DNA of 64,000 nucleotides from Proteus faecis (GCF_003144395.1 NZ_PENZ01000034.1:124001-188000); one strand, 5' to 3'; positions 48,907-58,131 are shown, numbered from the stretch's first letter. Translations and numbers: made by a program. Notes: a model not told the origin generated them from the letters alone.

Positions 48907-50526
48907 ATGCGCAAAATATTCGTCATCTCATGTGCACTTGTCGTTCAAGGATTAATCATGTCGCAGGTAAATGCGGCAGTAGTCCCTGCAGGAACGATAC
49001 TCGATAAAAAGCAAGAAGTAGTTCGGCATTTAAAAGATGAGCCTGCATCACTTGATCCTATTAATGCAGTAGGGTTAACAGAAGCTCAAGTGCAACGTGA
49101 TTTATTTGAAGGGTTGACGATAGAAGATGAGCATGGACGTCCTATTCCGGGTGTCGCTCAAAGTTGGCGTACAGAAGATAATCGTGTATGGATCTTCACT
49201 TTACGTGATAATGCAAAATGGTCTAATGGTGAAAAAGTAACAGCTACAGATTTTGTCTATAGTTGGCAAAGGCTAGTTGACCCTAAGAATCTTTCACCTT
49301 TTGCATGGTATGCATCACTTGCATCTATTGAAAATGCACAAAAGATTATTGATGGAAAATTAAAACCAACATCATTAGGTGTAGAAGCGATAGATGAAAA
49401 AACACTAAAAGTGACATTAGAGAGGCCGGTTTCTTATTTTCCAAGTTTAACGACTAATTTTTCACTATATCCAGTGCCTCGTCATCATGTTGAAAAATAT
49501 GGTTCAGAATGGATCAACGTTGGTAATTTAGTGGGCAATGGCGCCTTTGTATTAAAAGATAGAGTGGTTAATGAAAAAATTGTATTGACGCCAAATCCTT
49601 ATTATTGGGATCATAAAAATACAGTATTAACCAAGGTCACTTTTGTGCCAATTAATCATGAATCACATGCGACTAAACGTTATTTAGCTGGTGATATTGA
49701 TATTACAGAGTCGTTCCCGAAAAATTTATATCATAAATTAATGAAAGATATTCCTAATGAGGTATACATTCCAGACCAGTTAGGAACTTATTATTACGCT
49801 TTTAATACCCAATCAGGACCAACAAAAGATATTCGTGTACGTAAAGCGTTAGCGATGGCAATAGATAGAAAAATTATCACTGATAAAGTATTAGGAACAG
49901 GGGAAAAATCAGCAAACCGTTTTACACCTGATGTAACGGCGGGATTTATTCCTGAACCAACAATTTATGATGAATACAATCAAGATGAATTAGATAGTCA
50001 AGCTAAGATCTTATTAGCTGCTGCTGGTTATGGCCCTCATAATCCATTAACCCTCTCATTGCTATACAATAATTCAGAGAATCATCAGAAAATTGCTATT
50101 GCTGTTGCTTCTATGTGGAAGAAAAAGCTAGGGGTGAAAGTCCAATTACGTAATCAAGAATGGAAAACATATATTGATAGCCGAAACTCGGGGGATTTTG
50201 ATGTTATAAGAGCATCTTGGGTCGGTGATTATAATGAGCCTTCTACTTTTTTAAGTTTATTGAGCTCTAAACATGCAGGTAATATTTCGAGATATCAAAA
50301 TGAACAATATGATGAAATATTAGCATTCGCAAGCATGGCTATCGATTCAAATGAAAGAAATAATTTGTATAATCGAGCAGAGCAAATGATTGCTGAAGAT
50401 GCGCCAATCGCACCTATTTATCAATATACGAATGGACGCTTAATAAAACCATGGTTAAAAGGGTATCCCATTGAGAACCCTGAAGATGTTGCTTATAGTC
50501 ATACGTTTTATATTCTTAAGCATTAA
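48907..50526 (+). CDS. mppA: Periplasmic murein peptide-binding protein MppA
   Basis: OppA-family binding protein of 539 residues with a signal peptide (about 1-23, MSQVNAAVVP at the cleavage region). It follows E. coli MppA closely, for example KDEPASLDPINAVGL, RYLAGDIDITESFPKN, GTYYYAFNTQ and SWVGDYNEPSTFL. MppA binds the murein tripeptide L-Ala-D-Glu-mDAP for recycling through Opp. The frame is open to a TTG at 48865, but the ATG at 48907 begins the signal peptide. The tyrR-tpx-mppA order is as in E. coli. Confidence 0.93.
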   Translation: MRKIFVISCALVVQGLIMSQVNAAVVPAGTILDKKQEVVRHLKDEPASLDPINAVGLTEAQVQRDLFEGLTIEDEHGRPIPGVAQSWRTEDNRVWIFTLRDNAKWSNGEKVTATDFVYSWQRLVDPKNLSPFAWYASLASIENAQKIIDGKLKPTSLGVEAIDEKTLKVTLERPVSYFPSLTTNFSLYPVPRHHVEKYGSEWINVGNLVGNGAFVLKDRVVNEKIVLTPNPYYWDHKNTVLTKVTFVPINHESHATKRYLAGDIDITESFPKNLYHKLMKDIPNEVYIPDQLGTYYYAFNTQSGPTKDIRVRKALAMAIDRKIITDKVLGTGEKSANRFTPDVTAGFIPEPTIYDEYNQDELDSQAKILLAAAGYGPHNPLTLSLLYNNSENHQKIAIAVASMWKKKLGVKVQLRNQEWKTYIDSRNSGDFDVIRASWVGDYNEPSTFLSLLSSKHAGNISRYQNEQYDEILAFASMAIDSNERNNLYNRAEQMIAEDAPIAPIYQYTNGRLIKPWLKGYPIENPEDVAYSHTFYILKH

Positions 50527-50583
50527 TGTAAATACTAAATTAGAAGCTTAAAACTAAACTAATATAAAATTATTGATTATAAA

Positions 50584-50624
50584 TTATACCTCAAAGTTAA
50601 AATTTATTTTGAGGTATTTTTTTA
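50584..50624 (+). terminator. Terminator of mppA
   Basis: Stem ATACCTCAAA (50586-50595) / TTTGAGGTAT (50607-50616) then eight T. Confidence 0.8.
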
Positions 50625-51133
50625 TACTATTATCAATAGTAAAAGTGAAAATTTTTTAATTTATAAGTTGATATATATTGTTAGTAGGTAAGCTAAGAAA
50701 ATAAAAAAAGTATAAAAAAGAACCCCTTTTAAAAAGGGGCGTAGCAAAATAAAGCAGGATGAATTATTGTCTAAATATAAATTATATTTTTTATGCCTAT
50801 ATTGCACGCTTTTAATTGTATCTAACTGTTACAATGATTAATAAGATATTTATAAAAAAAATCCCTCTGTTATAAAAACAGAAGGAGACTCAAAAGGAAT
50901 AAACATTGCAGATGATATGTTAATACATTTTTATGGTATTGTTTTGACTAATTGTGCAATGTGCTTGATGTTAAATATTATGTATTGTTTTATTTATAGA
51001 TATAAATACTTAGTTATAATAATATTTAATATATTAATTATGGTGCATGAAGAATTCATAATCTGAATTATCTATTTGTTTTCCTTTATTATTAAATGAA
51101 ATTACCGATTTGCAATAATTATTAGAAAATCAT
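50625..51133. other. Gene-poor intergenic region with two hairpins
   Basis: About 510 AT-rich bases. A CCCCTTTT-AAAAAGGGG hairpin lies near 50725-50741. A second, TCCCTCTGTT...AACAGAAGGA (about 50868-50893), is followed on the minus strand by eight T, so it reads as a minus-strand terminator. It lies 240 bases beyond the gene at 51134 and could end an uncharted minus-strand transcript. No open frame is convincing. Confidence 0.45.
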
Positions 51134-51694
51134 TTAAAAACGGTAGCCTAGAGATAATTGTAAAACATTTAATTCAAGATGTCGTTTATTTGCTGTCGTA
51201 TCTGAGTAAAGATAGCCGATGCTAAATGATATATCCTTAACAGGATTATAATCGATGCCAACTTGACCAATTACACTAGTTGTATTAACAGTGTGGGAAT
51301 CGGTTGTATTTATTTTAGGGTGATATTTATCCTCTTGGTGTTTTAATTTATTAGGCCCCATTTGAGCATAAACAGAAATTTCAGGTGTTATCCTATAAGT
51401 AGGACCGATTAATAGGCCTGTCGTTTTAGTCCGGTACCTTACTGTTGAAGGTGTGGTAAAACGAGGATCAATAAAATATTCTTTACGGTTGGCATTTAAA
51501 TTCAGTAGGGAAATTAATATCCCCCAAGTGTTTTCTGTTTCATAACGATAATTGATTATTTCTCCTTTTGCAGTGTCACCTTTTATTTTACCATAAAGAT
51601 AGCCAATAGAGAGGGTATGACTTTTATCATAGGCGTGTAATGTAGAGGAATAAGATAAAGTTAAGCTAATTAAAACAAGAGCTAATTTATTCAT
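51134..51694 (-). CDS. Ail/OmpX-like outer membrane beta-barrel protein
   Basis: A 186-residue protein with a signal peptide (about 1-21, STLHA|YDK), alternating beta-strand pattern, and C-terminal LSLGYRF ending in Phe, the BAM signal of outer membrane barrels. Eight strands with long polar loops fit the Ail/Lom/OmpX family (GYLYGKIKG at the start, GIDYNPVKDISFSIGYLYS near the end). Members mediate adhesion, serum resistance or complement binding; the role here is unknown. A second family member lies at 56934. Confidence 0.75.
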   Translation of the reverse strand: MNKLALVLISLTLSYSSTLHAYDKSHTLSIGYLYGKIKGDTAKGEIINYRYETENTWGILISLLNLNANRKEYFIDPRFTTPSTVRYRTKTTGLLIGPTYRITPEISVYAQMGPNKLKHQEDKYHPKINTTDSHTVNTTSVIGQVGIDYNPVKDISFSIGYLYSDTTANKRHLELNVLQLSLGYRF

Positions 51695-51983
51695 TATAGA
51701 GTTTCTATGTTGATATGTAGAGCACTATTTTTAGTAAAATAAGTGTTGATTTCAATATTAATTGATTGAAATTACTCTTAAAAAAAGTTTGAGTGCTAAT
51801 TTTTAGACTAAATAAAAAATCAAACTATCATAAATAGCTAATCATTAATTAATATAAAATTTATTAATGATTTTAATGATGATGTAATAATGAGATATTA
51901 TTTAAATAGGAGAAAATAGAATAGGTGGGAATACTCACAATAAGCGTTAACACCTATTGTGAGCCAGATTTTAGTGCGGTGTT

Positions 51984-52325
51984 CTATTTTTTATCTACAA
52001 CTTCAATCAGTGTATATTTTACACTTGATGCATCTGCTGGAGGGTTAGGGATATTTGTAACATTAACCTTTAAGGTGTATTCAGTGCCTGCTTTATATTC
52101 AAAGCCATCAATGTTTTGATAGAACAGCGACCATTCACCAGAAGGTAACTCTTTCACCTTCATACACTTCATTGGTGCGACACCAACACAATCATACAGT
52201 TGTGAATCGACGAGAAGTGTTTTTGTTGTTCCCGTAGATGGTGTTGTATTTGCACTTTCAGTTGAAGTTGTGTCATTGCATCCAGCTAAAAGCAAAAATA
52301 AAGGAATAGCGATAAATTTTTTCAT
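51984..52325 (-). CDS. DUF4377-type lipoprotein
   Basis: A 113-residue lipoprotein: short signal (MKKFIAIPLFLLLAGC, lipidated Cys 16), a Ser/Thr-rich linker, then a small domain with the pattern VDSQLYDCVGVAPMKCMKVKE followed by WSLFYQNIDGFEYKAGTEYTL, which is the DUF4377 signature with two conserved cysteines likely forming a disulfide. Function unknown; it sits at the cell envelope. The ATG at 52325 is chosen over an upstream open frame because AAGG and the signal peptide fit it. Confidence 0.75.
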   Translation of the reverse strand: MKKFIAIPLFLLLAGCNDTTSTESANTTPSTGTTKTLLVDSQLYDCVGVAPMKCMKVKELPSGEWSLFYQNIDGFEYKAGTEYTLKVNVTNIPNPPADASSVKYTLIEVVDKK

Positions 52326-52703
52326 ATTGATGACCTTATTTTTAGGGTGCAATAAATATATTAAAGAATATTTAGTATACACTAGGCAAATAGTTATTAT
52401 AAATTACAGCAGGTAATTTTTTTCCTACAAATAAAATAAGTTACCTGTTGTTGTTTTAAGTATTACTATCTTAACGTAACTATCAGTATTCAATTTAGTG
52501 TAATAATCCTAAAGTAATGAAGATAAATAGAAACTTTGGATGAATTAAACAAAAATAGTGTTGATATACAGTTAGCTAGCCAAAAAGTATAGAATGGCGT
52601 TTCAAAACATAGCGTTATAAAATGAAGGTAGATTAATCCTATTTGTTAATTGAGCATTGAATTCAAGTATTACATTTAAGGCAAAAGTTATGGAGGAAGC
52701 TCA
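52326..52703. other. Intergenic region upstream of zntB
   Basis: About 380 bases between two divergent genes. I see AT-rich promoter-like DNA but no clear operator; no ZntR-type spacer promoter was recognised. Confidence 0.4.
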
Positions 52704-53687
52704 GTGAAAACAATTAATGACTCTGTTATACAAGATTCAGATGCTATTTATATGACTCAACTTGATGGGCATGGAGGAGCAACAGAAATTACGGCAGAGA
52801 CTGTTGCAACAAATGAAAAACCCTATTGGGTGCACTTAGATTACCGCAAACCACGAAGTGCTCAATGGATACAAGAGACAGAATTACTTCCTCCTGTTGC
52901 GAAAGATATATTACTTGCAGAGAACGTTAGGCCAAAAGCACAGCGCATTGGTGAAGGTGTCGTCATTAATTTGCAAACAATTAATAATAATCCTAATGAT
53001 CGTCCTGATGAGCTTGTTGCTTTTAGAATTTATATTAACGGTCAAACAATTGTTTCAAGTCGTCACCGTCGAGTCAATTCAGTAGATTCTGTTATTCATA
53101 CTTTAGAGCTAGGTAATGGGCCTGAAAGTAGTGGTGATTGGTTAATTACAATGGCTGATGCAGTAACCGATGAAATAGGTGAATTTGTTGAGACGCTACA
53201 TGACCAATTAATTGAATTGGAAGATATGATCCTCGACCAACAAATACCAGCAAGAGGTGAACTTGCATTATTAAGAAAACAGTTAATTGTTTTACGGCGT
53301 TATATGGCGCCTCAGCGAGATGTATTCTCAAGACTCTCTATTGAAAAATTACCGTGGATGAGTGATAGCGATAGGGTTACGATGCTAGAAATCTCAGAAA
53401 GACTTTCTCGACGTTTAGAGGATTTGGACAGTAGTATTTCTCGTACTGCGGTGATTGCTGATGAAATAACATCAATGATGGCTGATGCAATGAATAGACG
53501 TACTTATACTATGTCACTAATGGCGATGTTATTTTTACCAACAACATTTCTAACTGGGCTATTTGGTGTCAATTTAGGTGGAATACCGGGAAATGAGTTT
53601 CCTTATGGTTTTACCATTTTTTGTTTATCTCTTTTTATTTTGATTGTGATTGTTACTTGGTGGTTAAAACGTAGCAGGTGGTTGTAA
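52704..53687 (+). CDS. zntB: Zinc transporter ZntB (CorA family)
   Basis: CorA-fold transporter of 327 residues. A long cytosolic N-terminal domain ends in the helical stalk (QRDVFSRLSIEKLPWMSDSDR) and two membrane helices. The loop reads GVN (TGLFGVNLGGIPG) in place of the CorA GMN, as in E. coli ZntB. It starts with GTG behind GGAGG. ZntB transports zinc, coupled to protons in the E. coli protein. It is followed by fnrS and then ttcA, a neighbourhood shared with E. coli. Confidence 0.95.
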   Translation: MKTINDSVIQDSDAIYMTQLDGHGGATEITAETVATNEKPYWVHLDYRKPRSAQWIQETELLPPVAKDILLAENVRPKAQRIGEGVVINLQTINNNPNDRPDELVAFRIYINGQTIVSSRHRRVNSVDSVIHTLELGNGPESSGDWLITMADAVTDEIGEFVETLHDQLIELEDMILDQQIPARGELALLRKQLIVLRRYMAPQRDVFSRLSIEKLPWMSDSDRVTMLEISERLSRRLEDLDSSISRTAVIADEITSMMADAMNRRTYTMSLMAMLFLPTTFLTGLFGVNLGGIPGNEFPYGFTIFCLSLFILIVIVTWWLKRSRWL

Positions 53688-53744
53688 ATTTTCAGCAAAT
53701 TAATCGTAACTAAATGGATTTAAAAAAGAATTCTCTAACCCTGT

Positions 53745-53758
53745 TTGAGATATATCAA
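53745..53758 (+). promoter_or_regulatory. FNR site of fnrS
   Basis: TTGAGATATATCAA matches the FNR consensus TTGAT-N4-ATCAA with one mismatch. Its centre is about 42 bases before the inferred fnrS start (53794), the class II activator position. Confidence 0.8.
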
Positions 53759-53793
53759 TTTTTTAAAATAGAACATCTGGCATTATAACTCTC

Positions 53794-53919
53794 GCAGGTG
53801 AATACAACGTTGAGCGATGAACGTTGTGCTCCATAATTGTAGTTTTTCTCATATTGAGTTCTTAATACAGAATAATTGACCATTATTACACCGATGTTTA
53901 TTAACATCGGTTTTTTTTT
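53794..53919 (+). ncRNA. fnrS: Anaerobically induced small RNA FnrS
   Basis: The 5' part GCAGGTGAATACAACGTTGA and the hairpin AACGTTGAGCGATGAACGTT with GTGCTCCATAATTG match E. coli FnrS with few changes. It ends in the terminator ACCGATGTT...AACATCGGT followed by nine T. A TATAAC -10 (53784-53789) and an FNR site at the right distance precede it. FnrS represses aerobic-metabolism mRNAs, including sodB and sodA in E. coli, under low oxygen. Its place just after zntB is the E. coli one. Confidence 0.92.
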
Positions 53920-53956
53920 GCTTACACTTATTATTGGCGATTATTTGGTCATGAAA

Positions 53957-53986
53957 ATCCTAAACCTTGAATACAAGGCTTAGGAG
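53957..53986 (-). terminator. Probable terminator of ttcA
   Basis: CCTAAACCTTG (53959-53969) pairs with CAAGGCTTAGG (53974-53984) except one mismatch; TTTTCA follows on the minus strand. Confidence 0.55.
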
Positions 53987-53994
53987 ATAGTGCA

Positions 53995-54918
53995 TTATTT
54001 CACTTCAACAATATCGAGTTTGTTTTGGCTAAAATCAGGACGTTCATCATCTTCTTCTTGGAACATCACTGGAACAGCTGGAATATCGTCTTTATCAAAA
54101 GCTAAGTCACCACCATTAATGACTTCATCACCATGTTTGATATTCGCAAAATCAAATAATTGAGTATCACATAAGTGTGATGGGACAATATTTTGTGTTG
54201 CTCTAAACATAGTCTCAATACGACCAGGATAACGTTTATCCCAATCTCTTAGCATCTCTTTAATAACTTGACGCTGCAGATTAGGTTGTGAGCCACAAAG
54301 ATTACATGGAATAATTGGGAATTGTTTAGCTTGTGCAAAACGCTCAATATCTTTTTCACGAGCATAAGCAAGAGGGCGAATAACGATTTGTTTGCCATCG
54401 TCACTCATCAATTTAGGAGGCATACCTTTAAGCTTGCCACCGTAGAACATATTTAAAAACAATGTTTCTAAAATATCATCACGATGGTGGCCTAAAGCGA
54501 TTTTAGTTGCACCAAGTTCTGTCGCTGTGCGATATAAAATACCACGGCGTAAACGTGAGCATAAAGAGCAGGTTGTTTTACCTTCAGGAATAATATCTTT
54601 AACGATCCCATAGGTATTCTCTTCAACAATTTTATATTCCACACCAAGTTCATTTAAATACTCAGGTAAAATATGCTCAGGGAATCCGGGTTGTTTTTGG
54701 TCTAAATTGACCGCAATAAGTGAAAAATTGATTGGCGCACTTTTTTGCAGATTCATTAAGATAGAAAGTAGCGTGTAGCTATCTTTACCACCAGAAAGGC
54801 AGACCATGATTTTGTCGCCATCTTCAATCATATTAAAGTCAGCGATAGCTTGCCCAACATCACGGCGTAAGCGTTTTTGTAGTTTGTTGAAATTATACTG
54901 CTCTTTTGGGATGCTCAT
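53995..54918 (-). CDS. ttcA: tRNA 2-thiocytidine biosynthesis protein TtcA
   Basis: ATP- and Fe-S-dependent thiolase of 307 residues that makes s2C32 in tRNA. The PP-loop is [10 protein letters not shown]. Two CxxC pairs are visible ([12 protein letters not shown] and [11 protein letters not shown]), ligands for the [4Fe-4S] cluster. As an Fe-S enzyme it depends on assembly systems such as Suf, also encoded here. It lies downstream of and convergent with zntB/fnrS. Confidence 0.96.
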   Translation of the reverse strand: MSIPKEQYNFNKLQKRLRRDVGQAIADFNMIEDGDKIMVCLSGGKDSYTLLSILMNLQKSAPINFSLIAVNLDQKQPGFPEHILPEYLNELGVEYKIVEENTYGIVKDIIPEGKTTCSLCSRLRRGILYRTATELGATKIALGHHRDDILETLFLNMFYGGKLKGMPPKLMSDDGKQIVIRPLAYAREKDIERFAQAKQFPIIPCNLCGSQPNLQRQVIKEMLRDWDKRYPGRIETMFRATQNIVPSHLCDTQLFDFANIKHGDEVINGGDLAFDKDDIPAVPVMFQEEDDERPDFSQNKLDIVEVK

Positions 54919-55209
54919 TTTTTACGGTTCTATATCGTTGCTGATTATTCTGTAACTTGCTAACCAAGGCTTTGTTCTTCGGTGTTTTGATATCTTAACA
55001 ATATGATAAATAAATAAAATATTTTATAGATTCAAATAATAAGTTGTGTGAAAAACAAAGTTATTTATGGCAAGAAAATGGATAAGTCGCCAATGATACC
55101 AGATGGTAGGGTAGTTTCGATATAGATAACTACAGTTAAGCGCTTTCAAGGTGGTAAAAAGTAAGAAGTAATAGCCTTATAACTTGAGTAAGGCTATTAA
55201 ACTATAAAA
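54919..55209. other. ttcA-leuE intergenic region
   Basis: About 290 bases. It ends with an 11-bp perfect stem TAATAGCCTTA (55169-55179) / TAAGGCTATTA (55189-55199) that is the likely leuE terminator, though its T-tract is weak. No gene seen. Confidence 0.5.
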
Positions 55210-55863
55210 TCATGATGATAATGTTGCTAATTTAGTCGCGAATCCCATAAAGAAAAGCCCGATAACACCATTACCTAATTTAGCGATATTTTTACGTGAG
55301 CCAAAGAAACGGGCAAGGGCTACACCACCAAATATTAGAAAAGAGAGATAGATAAAACTAAATGCTTCAAGCATGGAGGCGAGGATTAAATAAGATAATC
55401 CAGTATGTGCATAATTAAAATCGATAAATTGAACAAAAAATGAAATATAAAACAGAATCGCTTTGGGATTGGTCATACTTAATGTAAGTGCTTTTCTAAA
55501 AACGTGTTTCTGTACTGTTGTTGTTTGTTCTGAATGTACTTTTTTGGAGAAAAAAGTGGCATGGATAATTTTTATTCCTAAATAAAGGAGATAAAAAGCA
55601 CCTAAAAAACGAACAATAGTAAAGAGTACAGGAGAGGCTTTTATAACAGATGCGACACCAATAAAGGCGAGAAAAATCAAAATAGCATCACCTAAAAACA
55701 CACCAAATGCAGCACGATACCCGTCGCGAACACCGCCAGATGCGCTTGTTTTTAGCACATAGAGTGTATTAGGGCCAGGAACGAGGATAATAAAAAACAT
55801 GCCTGCAAGGTATGTCCAGATATTGAGTACACCAAATTGTTCAAGCCACACGTTAACCCCCAA
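55210..55863 (-). CDS. leuE: Leucine efflux protein LeuE (LysE/RhtB family)
   Basis: Membrane protein of 217 residues with about six helices. The RhtB motif VPGPNTLYVLKTSASGGVRDGYRAAFGVFLGDA near residue 30 and LTMSNPK-type LSMTNPKAILFYISFFVQFID are those of E. coli LeuE (YeaS), which exports leucine and related amino acids. In E. coli leuE lies elsewhere, so its position here is lineage-specific. Confidence 0.88.
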   Translation of the reverse strand: MGVNVWLEQFGVLNIWTYLAGMFFIILVPGPNTLYVLKTSASGGVRDGYRAAFGVFLGDAILIFLAFIGVASVIKASPVLFTIVRFLGAFYLLYLGIKIIHATFFSKKVHSEQTTTVQKHVFRKALTLSMTNPKAILFYISFFVQFIDFNYAHTGLSYLILASMLEAFSFIYLSFLIFGGVALARFFGSRKNIAKLGNGVIGLFFMGFATKLATLSS

Positions 55864-55958
55864 TACTATTTTCTCTGTGTTACTTAATGAGTTTCTATTA
55901 TATAAAGAGAATCAGCATTATTTAAACGCATATTTTCACTCAGATAGAAGATAAATAA

Positions 55959-56078
55959 GTCATTGCTGAAGATTTTATTAAAACAGAAGCGATAGAAATT
56001 GTTTTATCTCTTTATCGTGGACTTGTTGAAGTGACTAAGAAAGAGTCTCTGTCTATTGATGAAAAACAAAAGTCATGA
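55959..56078 (+). pseudogene. Possible gene remnant, about 39 codons without start
   Basis: An open stretch runs from 55959 (just after an in-frame TAA) to the TGA at 56076-56078, reading AEDFIKTEAIEIVLSLYRGL and then VEVTKKESLSIDEKQKS. The composition looks protein-like (helical, balanced charge), but there is no start codon. It may be the decayed end of a lost gene. The evidence is composition only. Confidence 0.3.
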
Positions 56079-56138
56079 AACTCGGCTCATTTATAGTGAG
56101 TACATTAGATAAGAAGAAGTAAAACAAGAGAGAAGGTG

Positions 56139-56456
56139 ATGTTAGCGAAGTATATATCTCAAATTGTAAATCAAGAAGATAGCTATCAAATTTTAAGTAC
56201 CCAGAATTTTGTAGATCACTTAACAGAAATAACCAGAGCAACTTGTACTTGGTTATTTCCTGATGGTGTCATCTTGAAATGCACAGAAGAGATAGAAACA
56301 GAACACTATGATAATGACGCTCAATGTCCAGAATGTTGGATCACTTGGGAAATTGTAGAGTCAAATAACAAACCGATTTCTCCTTGTAGAAAAGAATTTT
56401 TTAATTTATGCCAGCAAAGTTTTTGGTTAAAAATGCAACTTGCTAATAATATATAA
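56139..56456 (+). CDS. Hypothetical small protein with CxxC motif
   Basis: A 105-residue cytosolic protein of unknown family. It has a helical N-terminus, then a Cys-containing core (ATCTWLFPDGVILKCTEEIE...DAQCPECWITWEIVE); the CPEC pair with two flanking cysteines could bind zinc. It ends in SFWLKMQLANNI. ATG at 56139 preferred over the adjacent GTG; AAGAGAG lies upstream. A strong terminator follows, so it is monocistronic. Confidence 0.6.
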   Translation: MLAKYISQIVNQEDSYQILSTQNFVDHLTEITRATCTWLFPDGVILKCTEEIETEHYDNDAQCPECWITWEIVESNNKPISPCRKEFFNLCQQSFWLKMQLANNI

Positions 56457-56460
56457 AAGG

Positions 56461-56489
56461 AAAAGCCACTTTATAAGTGGCTTTTTTAT
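56461..56489 (+). terminator. Terminator of the 56139 gene
   Basis: Stem AAAAGCCACTT (56461-56471) / AAGTGGCTTTT (56475-56485), followed by TT. Confidence 0.85.
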
Positions 56490-56933
56490 ACACATTAATA
56501 TTAATAAGGTTATTTATCTTAAATTCCAGATTAGAAATATACTTAAATATTAGTCAATGTTATATAGATTAAGACAAATTAATTTTACTTAGTGAGTATC
56601 TTTTATTTTACTGATTAATAACCAATAGAATTTCAATTGAACTTTTAATCATGTTTAAACAGCGCTGAAACTAAAGAATAATTGGTATTACCTCTTTTTT
56701 CATAACGTTATGAACTTAATATTTCTTTAGTAATAGTGAAAAATAAGGTAAGTTTATTGTTGAGACAAATGGTGTTTTAATTATTATTTAAATCATAAGG
56801 TTTTCTTTATTAAATATTATTAATAACGTATTATTAATAAATAAAAATTATCGAGTGTTACACTCGATTTAATAAGAGAGCTAAATTTTAATTTAGTTCC
56901 ATTTGTCTATCCTTTTTTACATAGAGAACAAAG
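56490..56933. other. AT-rich region upstream of the 56934 OMP gene
   Basis: About 440 AT-rich bases. The only structure I see is a perfect 8-bp hairpin ATCGAGTG-TTA-CACTCGAT at 56850-56868, about 65 bases before the ATG and so likely in the 5' leader. Confidence 0.5.
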
Positions 56934-57470
56934 ATGCGTCGTAATATATTTCTTTCTACTTCATTGTTAGCTATTTCTACATTTTCTTTTAATGCACAAG
57001 CTGCATTAGATAATACTTTGTCAGTAGGTTATGCACAGAGTTCAATTAAAGTGAGTGAAGATAAATTCGATAATAACCCTAAAGGATTTAACTTTAAATA
57101 TAATCATGAGTTTGATAATGATTGGGGCGTTATTGGATCACTGACATACACAAAATTAACTTATAATTATTATAGTCGTTGGGGAAAAGTGGGTTCAACT
57201 GAAATCGATTATGTTTCATTAACGGCAGGGCCTAGCTATCGTTTTAATGACTATTTTAGTGCTTATGGTTTAATCGGCTTTGGTCATGTTAACCAAGATG
57301 ATGAGTACTATTATGTTAATGACGAATACAGTAAAACCTCTATGGCTTATGGATTAGGCTTACAAATTAATCCAATCCCAAACGTAGCAATTGATGCATC
57401 TTATGAGTATTCAAAATTTGACGATGCAAAATTTGGTACTTGGGTATTAGGCATCGGTTATCGTTTTTAA
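56934..57470 (+). CDS. OmpX/Ail-family outer membrane protein
   Basis: A 178-residue barrel protein: signal peptide (about 1-23, FNAQA|ALDN), then GYAQSSIKV...GFNFKYNHEFDNDWGVIGSLTYTKL and SLTAGPSYRFNDYFSAYGLIGFGHV, typical of the eight-stranded OmpX/Ail/PagC family, ending GTWVLGIGYRF. Closer to OmpX/Ail patterns than the protein at 51134. It may influence adhesion and serum resistance. Long 5' leader and following terminator show a single-gene unit. Confidence 0.85.
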   Translation: MRRNIFLSTSLLAISTFSFNAQAALDNTLSVGYAQSSIKVSEDKFDNNPKGFNFKYNHEFDNDWGVIGSLTYTKLTYNYYSRWGKVGSTEIDYVSLTAGPSYRFNDYFSAYGLIGFGHVNQDDEYYYVNDEYSKTSMAYGLGLQINPIPNVAIDASYEYSKFDDAKFGTWVLGIGYRF

Positions 57471-57495
57471 TTTTAAGCTGATAAATAATATTTTC

Positions 57496-57524
57496 AAAAG
57501 GTCACGTAATGTGACCTTTTTGTT
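57496..57524 (+). terminator. Terminator of the 56934 OMP gene
   Basis: Stem AAAAGGTCAC (57496-57505) / GTGACCTTTT (57511-57520), then TGTT. Confidence 0.85.
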
Positions 57525-57675
57525 AATTTAAGTATAAACATAAATATTTATTACTATATTTGAGATGTCACTTATCAAAATGTATTTAATATACACTAAA
57601 TGTGTGTTTTTTATTCGGGACACTTGACTGTCAATAAAGAATATTTAAGATCTCATATTTTATGGAGAAGAAATT

Positions 57676-58131
57676 ATGTTAACTGTAATAAAAGCAGAAC
57701 CTTCGCACTATGATGAAATGATTGAAGTTTGGGAATCGTCAGTTAGAGCGACACATACATTTTTATCTGAAGATATCATCTTATCGCTTAAAAAAGATAT
57801 TGTAGAACACTATTTTCCTATGCTTAATACCTATATTGCAATAGACAATAATAATGTCATTCATGGAATTTTAGGTACGGCGGAAAATAAGTTAGAAATG
57901 CTTTTTGTCGATGCTAATTCTAGAGGGCATGGTTGTGGTAAATTGCTTACAACTTTTGCGATAAATACACTGCATATTGATGAGTTAGATGTCAATGAAC
58001 AAAATCCTCAAGCGATTGGCTTTTATCTTTATATTGGATTTGAGCAAGTAGGGCGTTCAGAATTAGATGGGCAAGGAAATCCTTTTCCATTGTTACATTT
58101 AAGATTAAATAAAAATAAGTATAAATACTAA
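57676..58131 (+). CDS. GNAT acetyltransferase, YjaB-like
   Basis: A 151-residue GNAT protein. The acetyl-CoA motif A is LFVDANSRGHGCGKLLTTFAI, preceded by the ATHTFL segment and followed by DVNEQNPQAIGFYLYIGFEQVGRSELDGQGNPFPLLHL. This pattern closely follows E. coli YjaB, a reported lysine acetyltransferase. Gene order differs from E. coli, so I give no symbol. A good AGGAG-like site (GGAGAAG) precedes the ATG. Confidence 0.82.
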   Translation: MLTVIKAEPSHYDEMIEVWESSVRATHTFLSEDIILSLKKDIVEHYFPMLNTYIAIDNNNVIHGILGTAENKLEMLFVDANSRGHGCGKLLTTFAINTLHIDELDVNEQNPQAIGFYLYIGFEQVGRSELDGQGNPFPLLHLRLNKNKYKY

